Shown here one piece after another: positions 10,740 through 21,823 of a stretch of 64,000 bases of DNA. Every line of letters starts with the position of its first letter. Positions within the stretch are counted from its first letter, which is position 1. Origin of the DNA: Chaetoderma sp. LZ-2023a (lineage: Eukaryota; Mollusca; Caudofoveata; Chaetodermatida; Chaetodermatidae); assembly GCA_034401795.1 (NCBI GenBank), contig CM067360.1, positions 120,570,834 to 120,634,833 of the forward strand, written 5' to 3'. A program made the position numbers and the translations under genes. Under the pieces are notes generated by a model. It did no database searches and was not told where the DNA came from. It was given only the letters and a program-made list of their open reading frames with translations.

Positions 10740-11522
10740 TCACATTCGTAATAAATCCTCAGCATGACGAGCTAAAACCGGTGGTCCTTTCAGGAATTGT
10801 AGAATTTCAAAGATTCCGATTATCTGAGAGGCAGCTTCCATGTAAAGTGAAATATTATCCACAGTGCTGAGATAATAGTCAACGCCGAGGCAAGAATGTT
10901 CCCGTTGACTACCGTTCTCAGTCTGACATCCATTACATTCTTCCCTGGCTATCTTATCTATTATATCAGATAGCATTTCAGTATTAAACATCTTTATCCT
11001 CTTCTGAACATTCAAACTAGGACAATAATGAGGATTTAGTCCATAGCGATACGCTATAAATGTCATCGAATAATTACATATGGCACAGTTCTTGAAGCTT
11101 TTATCAGCTCTCTCGTTTACAGGACATTTAGGAACTTTACCCGCCGGAACAATCAAAATTAAGTCATTATAATCACATTCAGAGTCACTAAAATTAGGTT
11201 TGAAAAGATCAAAGCATTTACGTTTAGTTCCACGATGTGGTAACTCACCAGGCTGTTTATAATCCATTACAACAGTCACCGGGTGAGAAGGACCGGTGAA
11301 ACGTATTCCAATCAAACGTTCCAATATCTTCCTAGGAAACGAATATTTAAATTCACGATCATATAATCCACTACGCCTTATAATCATGTCATCATTTTCT
11401 ATACTAATACTCTGAAAGTCATCAATCGTTCTAAAATATGGTCCATTCTGCTGATATCTGTCACGTATTATCTGTACAATAGCATACTATCGCTCAGGTT
11501 TAAATAAACAGCGTAAATACAT
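10740..11522 (-). pseudogene. Cys-rich protein, right copy with a premature stop
   Basis: Counterpart of 5681-6463. Here the tryptophan codon of the ERWYAIV segment is TAG (11487-11489), leaving a 215-residue open frame from an internal ATG at 11387. One extra T near 11545 also shifts the upstream frame relative to the left copy. Most differences between the two copies fall in this gene. They look like allelic variants of a decaying sequence. Confidence 0.5.
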
Positions 11523-11651
11523 AAGGTGACCCGATCTTGGAGTTTTCCAAATAATCCAATTAGTTCTTCCCGTGCTTTATCACCTTTTAGCCCAATTGCA
11601 GTTTCATCAATATCAAGTGTCTTATATACATTCCTTATACTTAATAGATCG

Positions 11652-12150
11652 TCAAACCTGTCCGGTTCTGCTTAAACCATGCTTACCCTTCTTTTTCGTC
11701 TTAGGAGGGCAGCTAACCTCAACCCTATCAACTGCAGTCAACAAATCCTTATCTGACAAAGTTGACAATTCAGATGATGTAGAACCTAATGGTGTAGCAG
11801 ATGATGATGTTCCACCAAGACCCAACGCAATCAAAATATCAGTCACGTTGCTCTTTATGCTTCTCAGATCAAATATACAGAGATGAATTCCGTCCAATTC
11901 GTTACACCAATATCTACGAATGTCTACACCTGGAAACTTGTCATTTACACATATACGAGTTATATTAACCAATATACAATTGTAGTCTCCAAATAAACCA
12001 CCACAGCGTTCCTAAAAATCACCTATAAGACAGCTAAAGTCGTAAAAGGCACTTCCAGTAATATCAACACCACGTTTTGTAAGATAACCTTCAGGATGAA
12101 ATTCTCTAAAGTCAACACATTTATCACCATCTATCAACTTTAAGGTAACG
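11652..12150 (-). pseudogene. Upstream part of the Cys-rich gene (right copy)
   Basis: Equivalent to 6592-7090, with the same in-frame TAG near 12015. No separate function is implied. Confidence 0.4.
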
Positions 12151-13414
12151 ACTATTAGATAGTGTCAAATTCAATGAAGAATTCTTCAGGTATCTATCAA
12201 CTTTGTCAACTTTTGGACCCATGATGTGACAGCGTTTATATATTTCAGAAAAAGGCCTGATGGTGTGCCTTCTGAGGAGAGACAAGTGAGAGATTGACGA
12301 TGTACATGCTATGCGTTCCTTGTCCCTGAAATGTGCATCATTAGTCTCTCAGTAGGTTGTCCCCATAATGTACATCACATTCTTTCACTTCTTTGTCCCC
12401 ACAATGTATATTACGATTCTCTCATGTCATTGTCGACCATGGTTACCGGAGAATCTCAATGTCATTCCTATTGACAGTGATAGCATGGTCAGTGATGTTA
12501 CTCAATATCTAAAAGTATATTACTAAAAAGCAATTCTTGAACTTAAGCTGCTCTTGAATATTTTCTGGAACAACTAAATAATAGTTCTTAAACTTTAAAC
12601 TTCTTTAAAAAAACCCTTTCTAAAACAGTTTATGAACGTATTCAGAAACAATTATTTGACGATGGTCGACCATGTTTTGACCATGGTCGGTGTAATTTAC
12701 TACGGGAGACAACTCGTTCACTCAAAACAGTGTCTTTTCACATTTAAAATCTTAATTATTCTATTGCACATAAATTATATAATTATCATTAAAGGACAAT
12801 TCTGGGATTGGTAAAAGTGGCCTTTACTTGAATGACTATTATATGACTAACACATTGAACCATAAATAACAACAATAGACAAATAATACGAAGAATTATA
12901 CCATCGTAAACATGGGATTATTTTGTCTCACGGACGGGGCTATTTTCTCGCAACGAGAGCGAGATTTCACGAGATCCTGACGTCATTCCCGCACCAACGC
13001 TATTTTTGTCGAGCACTAAGGATGTACAGTAAATATTTGTATGCATGGAGACCTAACATGTGCTAATTTGCAATCGTTAGGACATTGCCCGGTTAAGCTA
13101 GTAAGTTTTCTAAGTAAATCTGGTATCTGACGTCGATGGGACATCGTTAACCCATAGACCGCTGAAGTCTATATTTCATAGATTCCATTTTCTCTATCCT
13201 ATCAGTGTGTCTTATTTTGGTAACCATGCTGCTGTAAGTCATTGCTGTGCATGACAGCAACACGTTTCAGCAACATTTTTTCCAAATGTACCCCGGCACT
13301 ATCTCTGTAAGTAGGCTATTATGCATTTTACACTGCACGATAAGTGTTAAATGAAGTAGCCATTCGATACAGGCTTACTGTTAAATTACTCAGCCTACTC
13401 AAGATACCGATTAA

Positions 13415-13925
13415 ATAGCACCATGGTTGACCATGGTGGGGCACCAGCCTCCAGGCCATGGTTCGTTTGCCCATGGTCTGACATGCAGGCTAAATAGCAC
13501 CACAGTCAGACCATGGTTGAATCTGGTCAAATGTCACAATTCAAATCATGGTCAAATCATGGTCTGACCATGCCCTGTTTGACCATGGTTTGACCATGAT
13601 TTGGACATGGTATGCCGCCGACTGTCAAACATAGTTTTATCATGGTCATGAAAAATTTGTTGATCATGGTTGACCATGGTCTGACTGTGCTGCAATTTAA
13701 CCTGCATGGCCAATGATGGTTTGTCATGGTCAATTCATGGTCAAACCTTGGTTTGACCGTGGTTTGATACTGGTTAGGAAAACAGGGCAGTTAAGCTTTA
13801 TTTCACCCATGGTCAAGTTCGACTGGCCAACCATAGTTAGCTATAGCTATCTAGATCCCAGTTAGACTTGAAATAGTTAACTAGCTAGTCAACTATGGTC
13901 GACCGAGTACCCGAGCTCGATTCCA
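13415..13925. repeat. GACCATGGT-type motif cluster (right copy)
   Basis: Near-identical to 8355-8865. Confidence 0.8.
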
Positions 13926-14156
13926 AACATCGTCCTATTGTACGGGTCTCGTCCTCGCTATATGAGTGGGCATATGTTAGTACGATGGGTTTCAAATGGC
14001 TAGTATAATATTGCCGTAAAATCAAAAATGGCGGAAGGCTTTCGCTTCCCACAGTTAAATGCACATAAACGTGGTAATATTTCCATAACCTATCTAAGTT
14101 TGATGGCATTATGGTGTTCTATCGTAAAGCAATGTTCCCAAGGCCCATTTCCTTCC

Positions 14157-14931
14157 CACTCTATATTATCTGGAAGCTTTTTGATATCTTAGCGGGCAAA
14201 AGTAACCCATTTTCACAGGCCCTCACAACAGACGACAAAAAGGGTTAGTCGCGAGTGGTACATGGCTCTAAATTTTCTCCAATAGTAATTCAATGGGGAA
14301 TCTGGTGCCAACGCACTGTAGTTAACTTTCCATCGTTCGACTGAGCATAGCAACTGCACATGTTCAGTAAACCAGCAAACTGAGTATGCTTAGCCAGTCG
14401 AACTTGACCCAGGTCAACTGATCAATTTCAACATTCACACTATTTTATATACATGCACAGCTGTGAGACAGTCAGATAGTTGGCATGCTGTTAGAATATT
14501 GTATGAATACCGCTACACGTACATACAGTAACTTATATCATCCTTATCGTTATCATCATTATCATTATTACTATAATCATCAAATACAAATATAACTCTC
14601 ATGTCGCAATTCGCAATCACATGAGTAAATCAGATAAAATTGTGTTTAACTCCACCAAACTGTTTCTGATACAATAGCATGACAAACAAAGTTTGATCAA
14701 TGGGGTGGGGTGGGTGGGTGCGGGGTGGGGTGGGGTTGGGGGGGGGTTGTGGTGGTGCGAGATGGGGGGGGGGATCCAAGTACAAATGTCACCTCGCTTT
14801 ACAAATTTGGTTGAATCCATTTCCGTCAAATGATTTGTGGGGAGATAGCGTGACGGGCATGGTTTGTTAAAGGATATTTTACCTTTTTCAAAACCATATA
14901 TATAAATTTTGACCATTTAATCAACGAGTTA
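14157..14931. other. Gene-free stretch with a G-rich tract
   Basis: No gene is supported. Bases 14700-14775 are strongly G-rich on this strand (runs of GGGG, GGGGGG and GGGGGGGGG) and could form G-quadruplexes. The Pro-rich minus-strand frame over it is an artefact. Confidence 0.6.
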
Positions 14932-15075
14932 TGGTGAGACGATTGACGTACCGGTAACGCGCTTGGCTTCGAATCAGCTGTCAGGTTCAAATTTCCGTGA
15001 ATTACAGATCTCGCAAATCGTTGGAAACACGGGCAATCTTCTTCACTCTCCACCCAGGAGAAAATGATATCAGTG
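14932..15075 (+). mobile_element. tRNA-derived SINE, head and body fragment
   Basis: The head has an A-box-like stretch GTACCGGTAACGCGCTTGGC followed by CTTCGAATCAGCTGTCA and a B-box-like GGTTCAAAT, the layout of a tRNA-type polymerase III promoter. Some 60 bp later comes CTTCACTCTCCACCCAGGAG, which I recognise as the conserved central part of a SINE family widespread in marine invertebrates. The 3' end is not clear. Confidence 0.6.
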
Positions 15076-15229
15076 TTAAAACAGGGGTAGTGACGAGCAA
15101 TAAACAGAAATAACCAAAACCAGTCTAGATATGTTATGAATGGGACCTCGAATGAGCAACTCGACATACACCAACCAAACTAATAACTTCTAGTCCCTAC
15201 CTAGTAGAGTATGAAGGGCGCATATAAAT

Positions 15230-15771
15230 ACCCTCAACCCATAAGGGGAACAGGGTATTGCGATCGGGTTGGTGTGTCTGTGCGTATGTGTTTGTCTGTG
15301 CGTCCAGAGTTGCACTTCAAAAACTGCTTATCCGATTGGGCTCAAGTTTTAACACAAGAAAGGGTGTTGGAGTATAATAGGCAGGGCTCTAGATAAGCTT
15401 TTCAATAATTGGGTGATTCCCTCTTAGAAATTTTGTAAATTGTTTTTTTTGGAAATTAATTGGGTTTTTAATTAAGTAATTATACATTATTAGCAATAGA
15501 ACTGAAATTAATTGGGTGATTGGCTATTTCGGAACTCATGGCCATTTTCATAGGGTGAAAACGCAAAAACCCTGCTTATCTAGAGCTCTGATAATAGGAT
15601 TTCCAAATATTAGTCCTGATCCAGATCGAAAAAGCCTGATCCGGATCAGATCCGTTTCCGGATCTATATGAATATCTGGGAAATACATCGTAAAATACCC
15701 GTCCAGTTTCGTTCAAATTTTAACACACCAAAGGAACCTAACATGTAAGAGGATTTCCAGACGCCAGCCCT
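15230..15771 (+). repeat. Dispersed repeat serving as insertion target
   Basis: CTCAAGTTTTAACACAAGAAAGGGTG (about 15341) and TTCAAATTTTAACACACCAAAGGAAC (about 15713) are two copies of a short conserved phrase, again seen at 19810, 34640 and 56475. Around it are GATCCGGATCAGATCC-type sequences. It ends in GACGCCAGCCCT, the target duplicated by the retrotransposon. Confidence 0.5.
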
Positions 15772-15858
15772 CTTCTTCTTCTTTTCGATCGCTGGTATCA
15801 CACTTGGAGAGCCGTTCTGAAGATGAAATCTGTGGTTTTCTGCAGTTCTTCCACAGGC

Positions 15859-16254
15859 TCATACAGCTTTTGAAGAAGCGGTTGACAAAGGCCAGCTCTC
15901 TTCTCTCAGCGGCTGAAACGTACTGCAACACTGAAGTATGTGCTCTGTGGTCTGTTCTGCTTCTCTACAAGGACAAGCGGGAGGTGTCGTAAGGTGGAAC
16001 CGCCTGTACATGTGTTGGTTTAGTCTGTTATGTCCAGTTCTGAGACAAAAAATGGTCACTTGCTCTGGCCTCGAGAGATGATGGTAGGCATCTTCTGATT
16101 GAGGTGTTCTATAGAGTGACTTGATGATAGTCTTCATCTCTGTATGGGTAACCATATTTTCTCTCTGATTCTCTTCTGCACCCACCTTTACCATCGTGTC
16201 AGCTTCCTCATTTCCTTGTGTGAGGGGATCCACTGCAATGCTATCCGAAAGCAT
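15859..16254 (-). pseudogene. Retrotransposon C-terminal Cys/His domain
   Basis: Downstream end of the polyprotein. QGNEEADTMVKVGA is the final RNase H helix. RTGHNRLNQHMYRRFHL and CPCREAEQTTEHILQCC form the Cys/His tail typical of RNase H-bearing non-LTR elements. It is in a different frame from the RNase H core, so a shift lies near 16250. Confidence 0.75.
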
Positions 16255-16922
16255 TTGATGGTTTGTAGTGCTTCTTCAAGTTGTGGCAGCTTACCTTTGG
16301 TGATAGCCTCAAGGACGGAGCGGGCATCAGATAAAAAGACACTCTGTGCAATAAGGTCTGCTGTTCTGCTGATGGTATTAGCTGCATGAACCAGTGCTTC
16401 GACTTCAGCTCTGTAGGTTGTGCAGTGTTTGCCTGTCGGTATTACAGCTGACTCATGTTGTCCATTTGGATACTGTATGTACAGTCCGGCACTTCCGCTC
16501 CTAATTGCATCTTTGGCTGATACATCTGTGTAGATCCTTATCCATGTCTCCCGAGGGTACATTTCTTCCAGCGTGGCTAGGGTCAGGGCCTTCTTGCTCA
16601 CATCACTATGTTCATCTTTGGTTGTGAGATGAGGTACTGTGGTGCGAATAGCTATGCTCTCTAGTTTGTTTTCCCAGGGTGGAGTATCAAGGGTGTGGTT
16701 TGGGTCATCTATTTGTGCTGGCAACATTTCTTGGTGTATCCTTTGAAGTGCTTTTGTCTCTTTCACAAAACTTGATATTTTAGGTCTTCCTGATGACAGC
16801 TGTGCTTGCCTGATCTTCATCGGGTGGTTGTTGAACGATTTGAACTTTGCAGCTTGGATCAGTGCTTTGCATTCCCTTCCTTTGCTAAGTGGGGGGGGGG
16901 GGATGCCTGCTGTCTGCTCCAT
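16188..16922 (-). pseudogene. Retrotransposon RNase H domain and linker
   Basis: The RNase H core is visible from IYTDVSAKDA (the usual TDGSA has Val for Gly), through AEVEAL (catalytic Glu) and LSDARSVLEA (catalytic Asp), to WIPSHKE. The preceding 120 residues are the linker after the RT thumb. The junction with the RT frame sits on a run of ten or more G/C near 16895, a likely slippage frameshift. Confidence 0.8.
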
Positions 16923-17959
16923 TTTTCTATTGGTGTTGATCTCATTCCATAAGTGATGATGCGCAGTGCCTGGTTTTGTATTCTGTCGAGGTTCTGTTGA
17001 TAAGATTTAGCTGCTGTCATCCATGAGCTGGATCCATACTCAATGTGTGGTCGTACGGCTCTTAGGTAGATGGTCTTAAGGATCCTTTCATTGGCACCCC
17101 ACTTTGTTCCTGCCAGCTTCCTCATGATGTTTAGCTTTCGTCTGGCCTTAGCCTCTGCATTCTGGGTGTGCGCCTTCCATGTTAATCTTCTGTCATAGGT
17201 GACTCCCAGGTATGTCTGCTGATCGTCATACTCGAGTGGAATACCGCCCAGAGTCAGATTGCCAACCTTGGTTTTGGAGGACAGTGAAGATAGCATGGCT
17301 GATGATTTTTCTTTGTTGATGGTCATACACCAGCGATTGGCCCAAGCTGTAATTCTGTCCAAGGCGAGCTGCATTCTGTACGTGGCAGTCGTTGTGTACT
17401 CCTCGGTGCACCAGAGTACGAGGTCATCTGCATAGAGGGCTGCTTGGATCCCATTGAGCAGCTCTGCTACAATGTCATTAATGAAGAGTATGAACAGAGT
17501 TGGTGATAATACTCCGCCTTGTGGCACCCCTTGTCTCAGCAATACATTCTGTCCAGATTGTCCATCCACCAGCACCATAGCTCTGCGATCGTGTAGGTAT
17601 GACTTGGTCCATCGGAACATGTTGCCACCGATGCATGTGCGCCGGAGCTTCACGAGGAGGCCATCCTTCCACACCTTGTCAAATGCCTTCTGCAGCTCAA
17701 TAAAGGCAACTAGCATCACTTTCTTGGCTTGAAAAGTGCCCTCTATGGCCTGTGCAAGATGTGTTGTTTGATCTTCTGTGCACCTGGATCTTCTGAAGCC
17801 GGCCTGCTCTGAAACTATAATGTTCTCAGACTCCAGGTGCCACTGCAACCGCTGGTTGACGATGCGCTCCATGGTCTTGCATATGCAGCTTGTAAGACTG
17901 ATAGGATGGTAGCTCAGCACTTTCGCCTTATTCTTCCCTTTTTTCAGAATAGGAGTCAT
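16859..17959 (-). pseudogene. Retrotransposon reverse transcriptase domain
   Basis: A 366-residue frame with ordered RT motifs: YHPISLTSCICKTMERIV, EQAGFRRSRCTEDQ, GVPQGGVLSP (144-153), YADD (176-179) and LGVTYDRRLTW. The first catalytic Asp, expected in the FxDLxKAFD segment, is Glu at residue 88. This would impair activity even if the frame were whole. Confidence 0.85.
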
Positions 17960-18342
17960 TCTGGCTCCCTTCCAGCACTAGGAACCTCTCCATTGGTCCA
18001 ACTGAGATTAAAGATGTCTAGCAACTCGCGGAGAGATGCATTACAAAGGTGTTGGATCATTTCATTCGTAATGCCATCTGGCCCGGGAGATTTCTTCTTC
18101 TTCAATTGGCGGATAGCCTTCTTCAGTTCTGCTAAACTAATGTCAACTTTCATTGCATCGTGAGTGTTGGTGTCTGTTCTTTCCTTTCGCTCTTTTCTAA
18201 CCTCTTTTTGACGCATTCGTGGTATAGAAATGTTGCTTTCTTTTGCATATGCCTTCGCAAAGGCATCTGCAGCCATCTTTCCTGTCAGTATTTGTCTATC
18301 TTCTTCAAGAGTAATCTTCTCTCCCCGCGACACCCTCATCAT
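17956..18342 (-). pseudogene. Retrotransposon segment upstream of RT
   Basis: Carries the RT-0/RT-1 region IRQLKKKKSPGPDGITNEMI with the diagnostic KSPGPDGI. It is offset by frameshifts from both neighbours (near 18340 and 17975). Confidence 0.8.
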
Positions 18343-18874
18343 TCAGTGCTTTAGTCAGTCTCCATAGCTTTGGGGTGTCTCTCTCTAAATTAAACCCTGC
18401 CGTCTTTTCCCTCCAGCTTCTTCTTTTGGCCTCCAGCTTGGTCTTTAGATACCTGGCTTTAGTTTGTTGTAGCGTGAAGTGGTTTTCATGACAGGGATTA
18501 CTCTCAGCATCTTCTCTGGCCTCGTCTAGTTCATCATGTGCTGCTTGCAGTTCTGTTGTCCAGTAGGGGTGGTAGTTTTTCCTGAACCCTCGAGGAATCG
18601 CTTTATTGGCAGCCTTGAGGATACTTGAATTAAATTCCTTGACCACATTGTTGATGTTTCTCCCTTCTACTGCTATATTTTGGGTAAGCTCATTGGAACG
18701 AATGCCGAACAGACTCCAATTTGCCTTTTTGTAGTTCCACCTTGGATGTTGAGGTGAACTTGTCGAAATACTTCCTGAAAGAGAGAGGAGAACTGGGCGG
18801 TGGTCGCTTCCTCCTAACTGCGATCCGACCACTCTACTGAGGTTTCTGTTAATGTCTTCTCTACAAAATGCCAA
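18305..18874 (-). pseudogene. Retrotransposon endonuclease C-terminus and linker
   Basis: GGSDHRPVLLSL is the final catalytic SDH motif of the APE-type endonuclease. After it comes the long charged linker (WRLTKALNDE) that precedes the RT domain in these elements. Confidence 0.8.
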
Positions 18875-18955
18875 GTCCGGCGTTGTTGTCGAGTGCCACC
18901 GCCGCGAGTAGAAGGTAGGCTGATCTGTGGGATCGTTGACAAGTAAAAGGCGCTT

Positions 18956-19675
18956 TTAATCTTGCCATGCTTCAACGCCTTCTCCTCGTTTGTCAAGTGT
19001 GCTGTATCCCCAGCTCTGGGACTGGCTATTAAAGTCTCCCACAATGAGGAAGTGGCAGTCCGGGACCTGGATTGTGTCCAGTGAGAGATTCTTGTCATTA
19101 GGGCAGTAATAATTGACAATGTCAATCACAGAGTTGCTGGTTGTTACCTTGATCTTGATATATTCTGCCTCTTCCATAATGGTTTTGATCTGGCTGGCGT
19201 TCACGTTGTTTCGGACCAAGGTGATCACCCCGCCTTTCTTTCTTCCTCTTCGATCACACCGGAAAATCTGGTAACCTCTGATCTTAAATGGTTTTCCTTC
19301 TTGCAGGTGTGTCTCTTGAATGCAGCAGATATCAATGTTGTTTTCGTACAGGAACTGTTCGAGCTCTGATTTCTTGTTGGTAACCCCTTCTGCTTTTCAG
19401 CGCATGATGTTGATACTGGTGTTCTCTTTGGGTTTGGTCTTCTCATTAGGTTGGCCAGTAGCTCTCCATCCTCGTCCCCTGGCTCCACAAGACGAGTTGA
19501 TGGGACCTCCAGTAGCTGAGGGTGGGCTCCTTCGAGGCGTGGAGCCCGGCGCTGAACCTGCCTGGTGGATCCTCACAGGGCGACCACCATTTCGGTTGAT
19601 TCGATCTCCAAGTGTCATTTCATTAGCGTTGTACATAATTCTCTGGTTAGCCCCTCCAAATGTCTGGATTGACAC
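18956..19675 (-). pseudogene. Retrotransposon N-terminus and APE endonuclease, one stop
   Basis: In one frame: a Gly/Arg/Pro-rich leader, INIMR followed by a TGA near 19400, then NNIDICCIQETHLQEGKPF (catalytic Glu of the APE fold) and VIDIVNYYCPN...HFLIVGDFNSQSQSWGY (catalytic Asp/Asn). A shift near 18960 leads to the C-terminal part. The TGA falls where family members usually have Trp, a simple point nonsense change. Confidence 0.8.
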
Positions 19676-19744
19676 CCAGTGGGTTACACCCCTGCGCCAC
19701 GTTGAGGCCGAGCATATAGTCTTAAACAGGGGGACGCCAGCCCT

Positions 19745-21134
19745 GATACAGATAGGAAAGCCTGGAACTGGTAGGGATCAATTTCGGGATCAATCTCAGA
19801 AACTAATCGTCCGATTTGTTTCAAGCTTTAACACAACCAAGGAGCTTTACATGTGATAGGATTTCCAGACGTTGACCCTTGCCCATATACCCCGCTCTGT
19901 TCGGATCGAATTCCGTATATACACAATAGATGATGTAACCGTACATTATGATTATACAATATCGCGAGTGATTCGAAACATCTGGAAAATCGCTGAAATC
20001 CAGGAAATCAAGAAAATGTTTACAGTGTGACAAAAAGCATAAGGGCGAGGGTCTGCAATCTCTGCTTTTGTTGCCGAAATGTTAGTGTGTATATTTGCCA
20101 CCATGCGAGGTAGCTTCGCCACTAGCTTGATCGAATCTCAAATCAGCTTTCAAATGAACGTGTCTCAAATCAGATTTCAACGGAACGTGTTTGGTGCCAT
20201 TTGCCAGCGTGACTATCCTGAAACGCCTCCTATGTCAGGAATCTTAGGATACGACTACAGCCCTCAATGGAAATGTTATTGATATACTCAAACGGATGAG
20301 AGGTTGATCAACCTCAACCTCACCAACCAAACCAAAGCGAGTGGTCTGAGGGTTGGTAGGGGCGGTGTAGGGTGCAGCTAGATGAGAACTTTAGCAGGGC
20401 AGACCACCACGATCCTTTCATCAGGCGAGGTTGAAGCTCAACCAGGAACAGCAGGTCATATTAGTTCTTCCAATAGCGCTGTGATTGCTGTGTCTGGTAA
20501 TGTGGAGGAGGACGTGGAGGAGGATATGTGTAAGTGCGGTGTGTCGTATTAGATTTACACTGGAAACGATTGCATTCAATGTTTCCAATACCTCAACTAA
20601 TACAGTTAATGTTGTCACAAATAAGACCTGTTCTGTGTAAGTAAGAGTTGTCATGGCGGAGACGAGGACATGCGACGATTAACCTGGGAACTTGTAATAA
20701 CTAAGCTGTTAACTTTGTTCATGCAGAAGTTCATGGCACGTTAGGTATGCCATCAAAATGAAGCTATAACTAAAGGACATTGTCAGTTGCATTCATTGGG
20801 GAGGGGGGGGGGGGGGTTGCTATAGTACCATCCCACACCCCACTTTTCAGAGCTTCACAAAAATCTTAAATGTTATAAATATTCAGGGGAGTCGCAAGTG
20901 GCAAGGTGGTAGGGTAGTTGCCCAACCAATAATTTATTCAGAAACGAATTTTATTATATGTAAATAACTTCTAGTATTACATCTATAGATCTATAAAGTG
21001 AATTCAGGATAATCTTTGTAACAGAATTTGCTAATTTGTATTAAGAGACCATCTGTCTTTTGTGAACATTTCTTGGCGCTTCATAAGGCAGTCATTGAAG
21101 ACAGGTTTGGCTATAGGGCTGTTTATTCTTATAT
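19745..21134. other. Gene-free stretch
   Basis: The first 130 bp continue the insertion-target repeat (TTTCAAGCTTTAACACAACC). Then unique AT-rich sequence, including CTCAAATCAGCTTTCAAATG/CTCAAATCAGATTTCAACGG as a short direct repeat near 20137-20185 and a poly-G run near 20800. No gene is supported. Confidence 0.4.
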
Positions 21135-21400
21135 TTTTCTGTTTTTTGCTAGCTCACCTGGGTGAGCTTATAGCCTTATACGATGACGATCTTTCCATCA
21201 TCTGTCCGTCGTCTGTCCATCACAATAGTTGCACCTTTTGCCATTTGTTGAAGGATTAAAAACTAATTTGGCAGATATGTTCCTTTTGGCAATATCTTTT
21301 TGAGTTATGAAAATGAAATGGATACACCTATTAAAACCAGAGTTGTGGCCCAGGTAAATAATTATTGACAATTTGTTATTTATCATTAGTGTAAATTAGT
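21135..21400 (-). repeat. Dispersed repeat with AGCTCACCTGGGTGAGCT terminus
   Basis: Starts with the palindrome AGCTCACCTGGGTGAGCT, then CATCATCTGTCCGTCGTCTG and AGTTGCACCTTTTGCCATTTG. The same kind of end in the other orientation is at 49680-49785 (GACGGACGACAGACA...GCCAGGTGAGCTA). I know this as a very common dispersed repeat of marine invertebrates, class unknown. Confidence 0.55.
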
Positions 21401-21767
21401 TTTCTTTTGTGTACATACATATTTTAAGATATTCAAAATAAAAACATATTTAACCCTTGTCCTGCTGGACAGGCATACAAATATTTATCAACTGTTTGCA
21501 CAAATACTGGTGTTCATTTTTAGAATGTTTCAGCTCTCTATGACAGCAACACCATTCAGCTGCAATATCTTTAAAATGAACATCAGCTATCAATTTATCA
21601 TGCTAACGTCTTTTAAAATAAAATTAGAGATAATTTGCAAGCACAGTAAATGTACATTTTGCTCGCTCAGAATGCAGGAGATAGCTTCTCAGAACGTCTA
21701 ATTATTTTTGCCAATGCGATCACCCCCTTTCACACCCTCAACCCCCCCCCCCCAATCTCTCACTCAC

Positions 21768-21823
21768 TCACACACACACGTACGCGCGCACGCACGCACG
21801 CACGCACGCACACATACACACAA
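21768..21823. repeat. (CA)n/(CGCA)n microsatellite
   Basis: ACACACACGTACGCGCGCACGC followed by CGCACGCA units. Flanking sequence at 21400-22984 is AT-rich with no supported gene. A GGGG run and a CCCACCC tract lie near 22555-22645. Confidence 0.85.

Larger units (their letters stand above)
9597..14156. repeat. Right copy of the 4.56-kb duplication
   Basis: Begins mid-gene at the base equivalent to 4538 and matches the left copy to the base equivalent to 9096, then continues into unique sequence at 14157. Probably the true continuation of the locus, with the left copy as the overlapping end of the preceding contig. Confidence 0.9.
15772..19732 (-). mobile_element. I/Nimb-like non-LTR retrotransposon with 12-bp target duplication
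   Basis: A 3.96-kb element read on the minus strand. GACGCCAGCCCT occurs immediately outside both ends (15760-15771 and 19733-19744). The 3' end (low coordinates) has a short AAAAGAAGAAGAAG-type tail. Domain order is APE endonuclease, reverse transcriptase with YADD, RNase H, then a Cys/His tail, typical of the I superfamily (Nimb or I clade). No ORF1/gag is seen, so the copy is probably 5'-truncated. It has one stop and about five frameshifts. Confidence 0.85.

Noticed and set aside
4538-14156. A biological tandem duplication of a virus-like element
   Set aside because: Both inner breakpoints coincide with the edges of a 500-N gap, so an assembly artefact is more likely.
14932-15000. A functional tRNA gene
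   Set aside because: The A and B boxes are present, but the cloverleaf stems do not close and a SINE body follows.
17226-17732. Plus- and minus-strand frames inside the retrotransposon
   Set aside because: Shadows of the RT frame.
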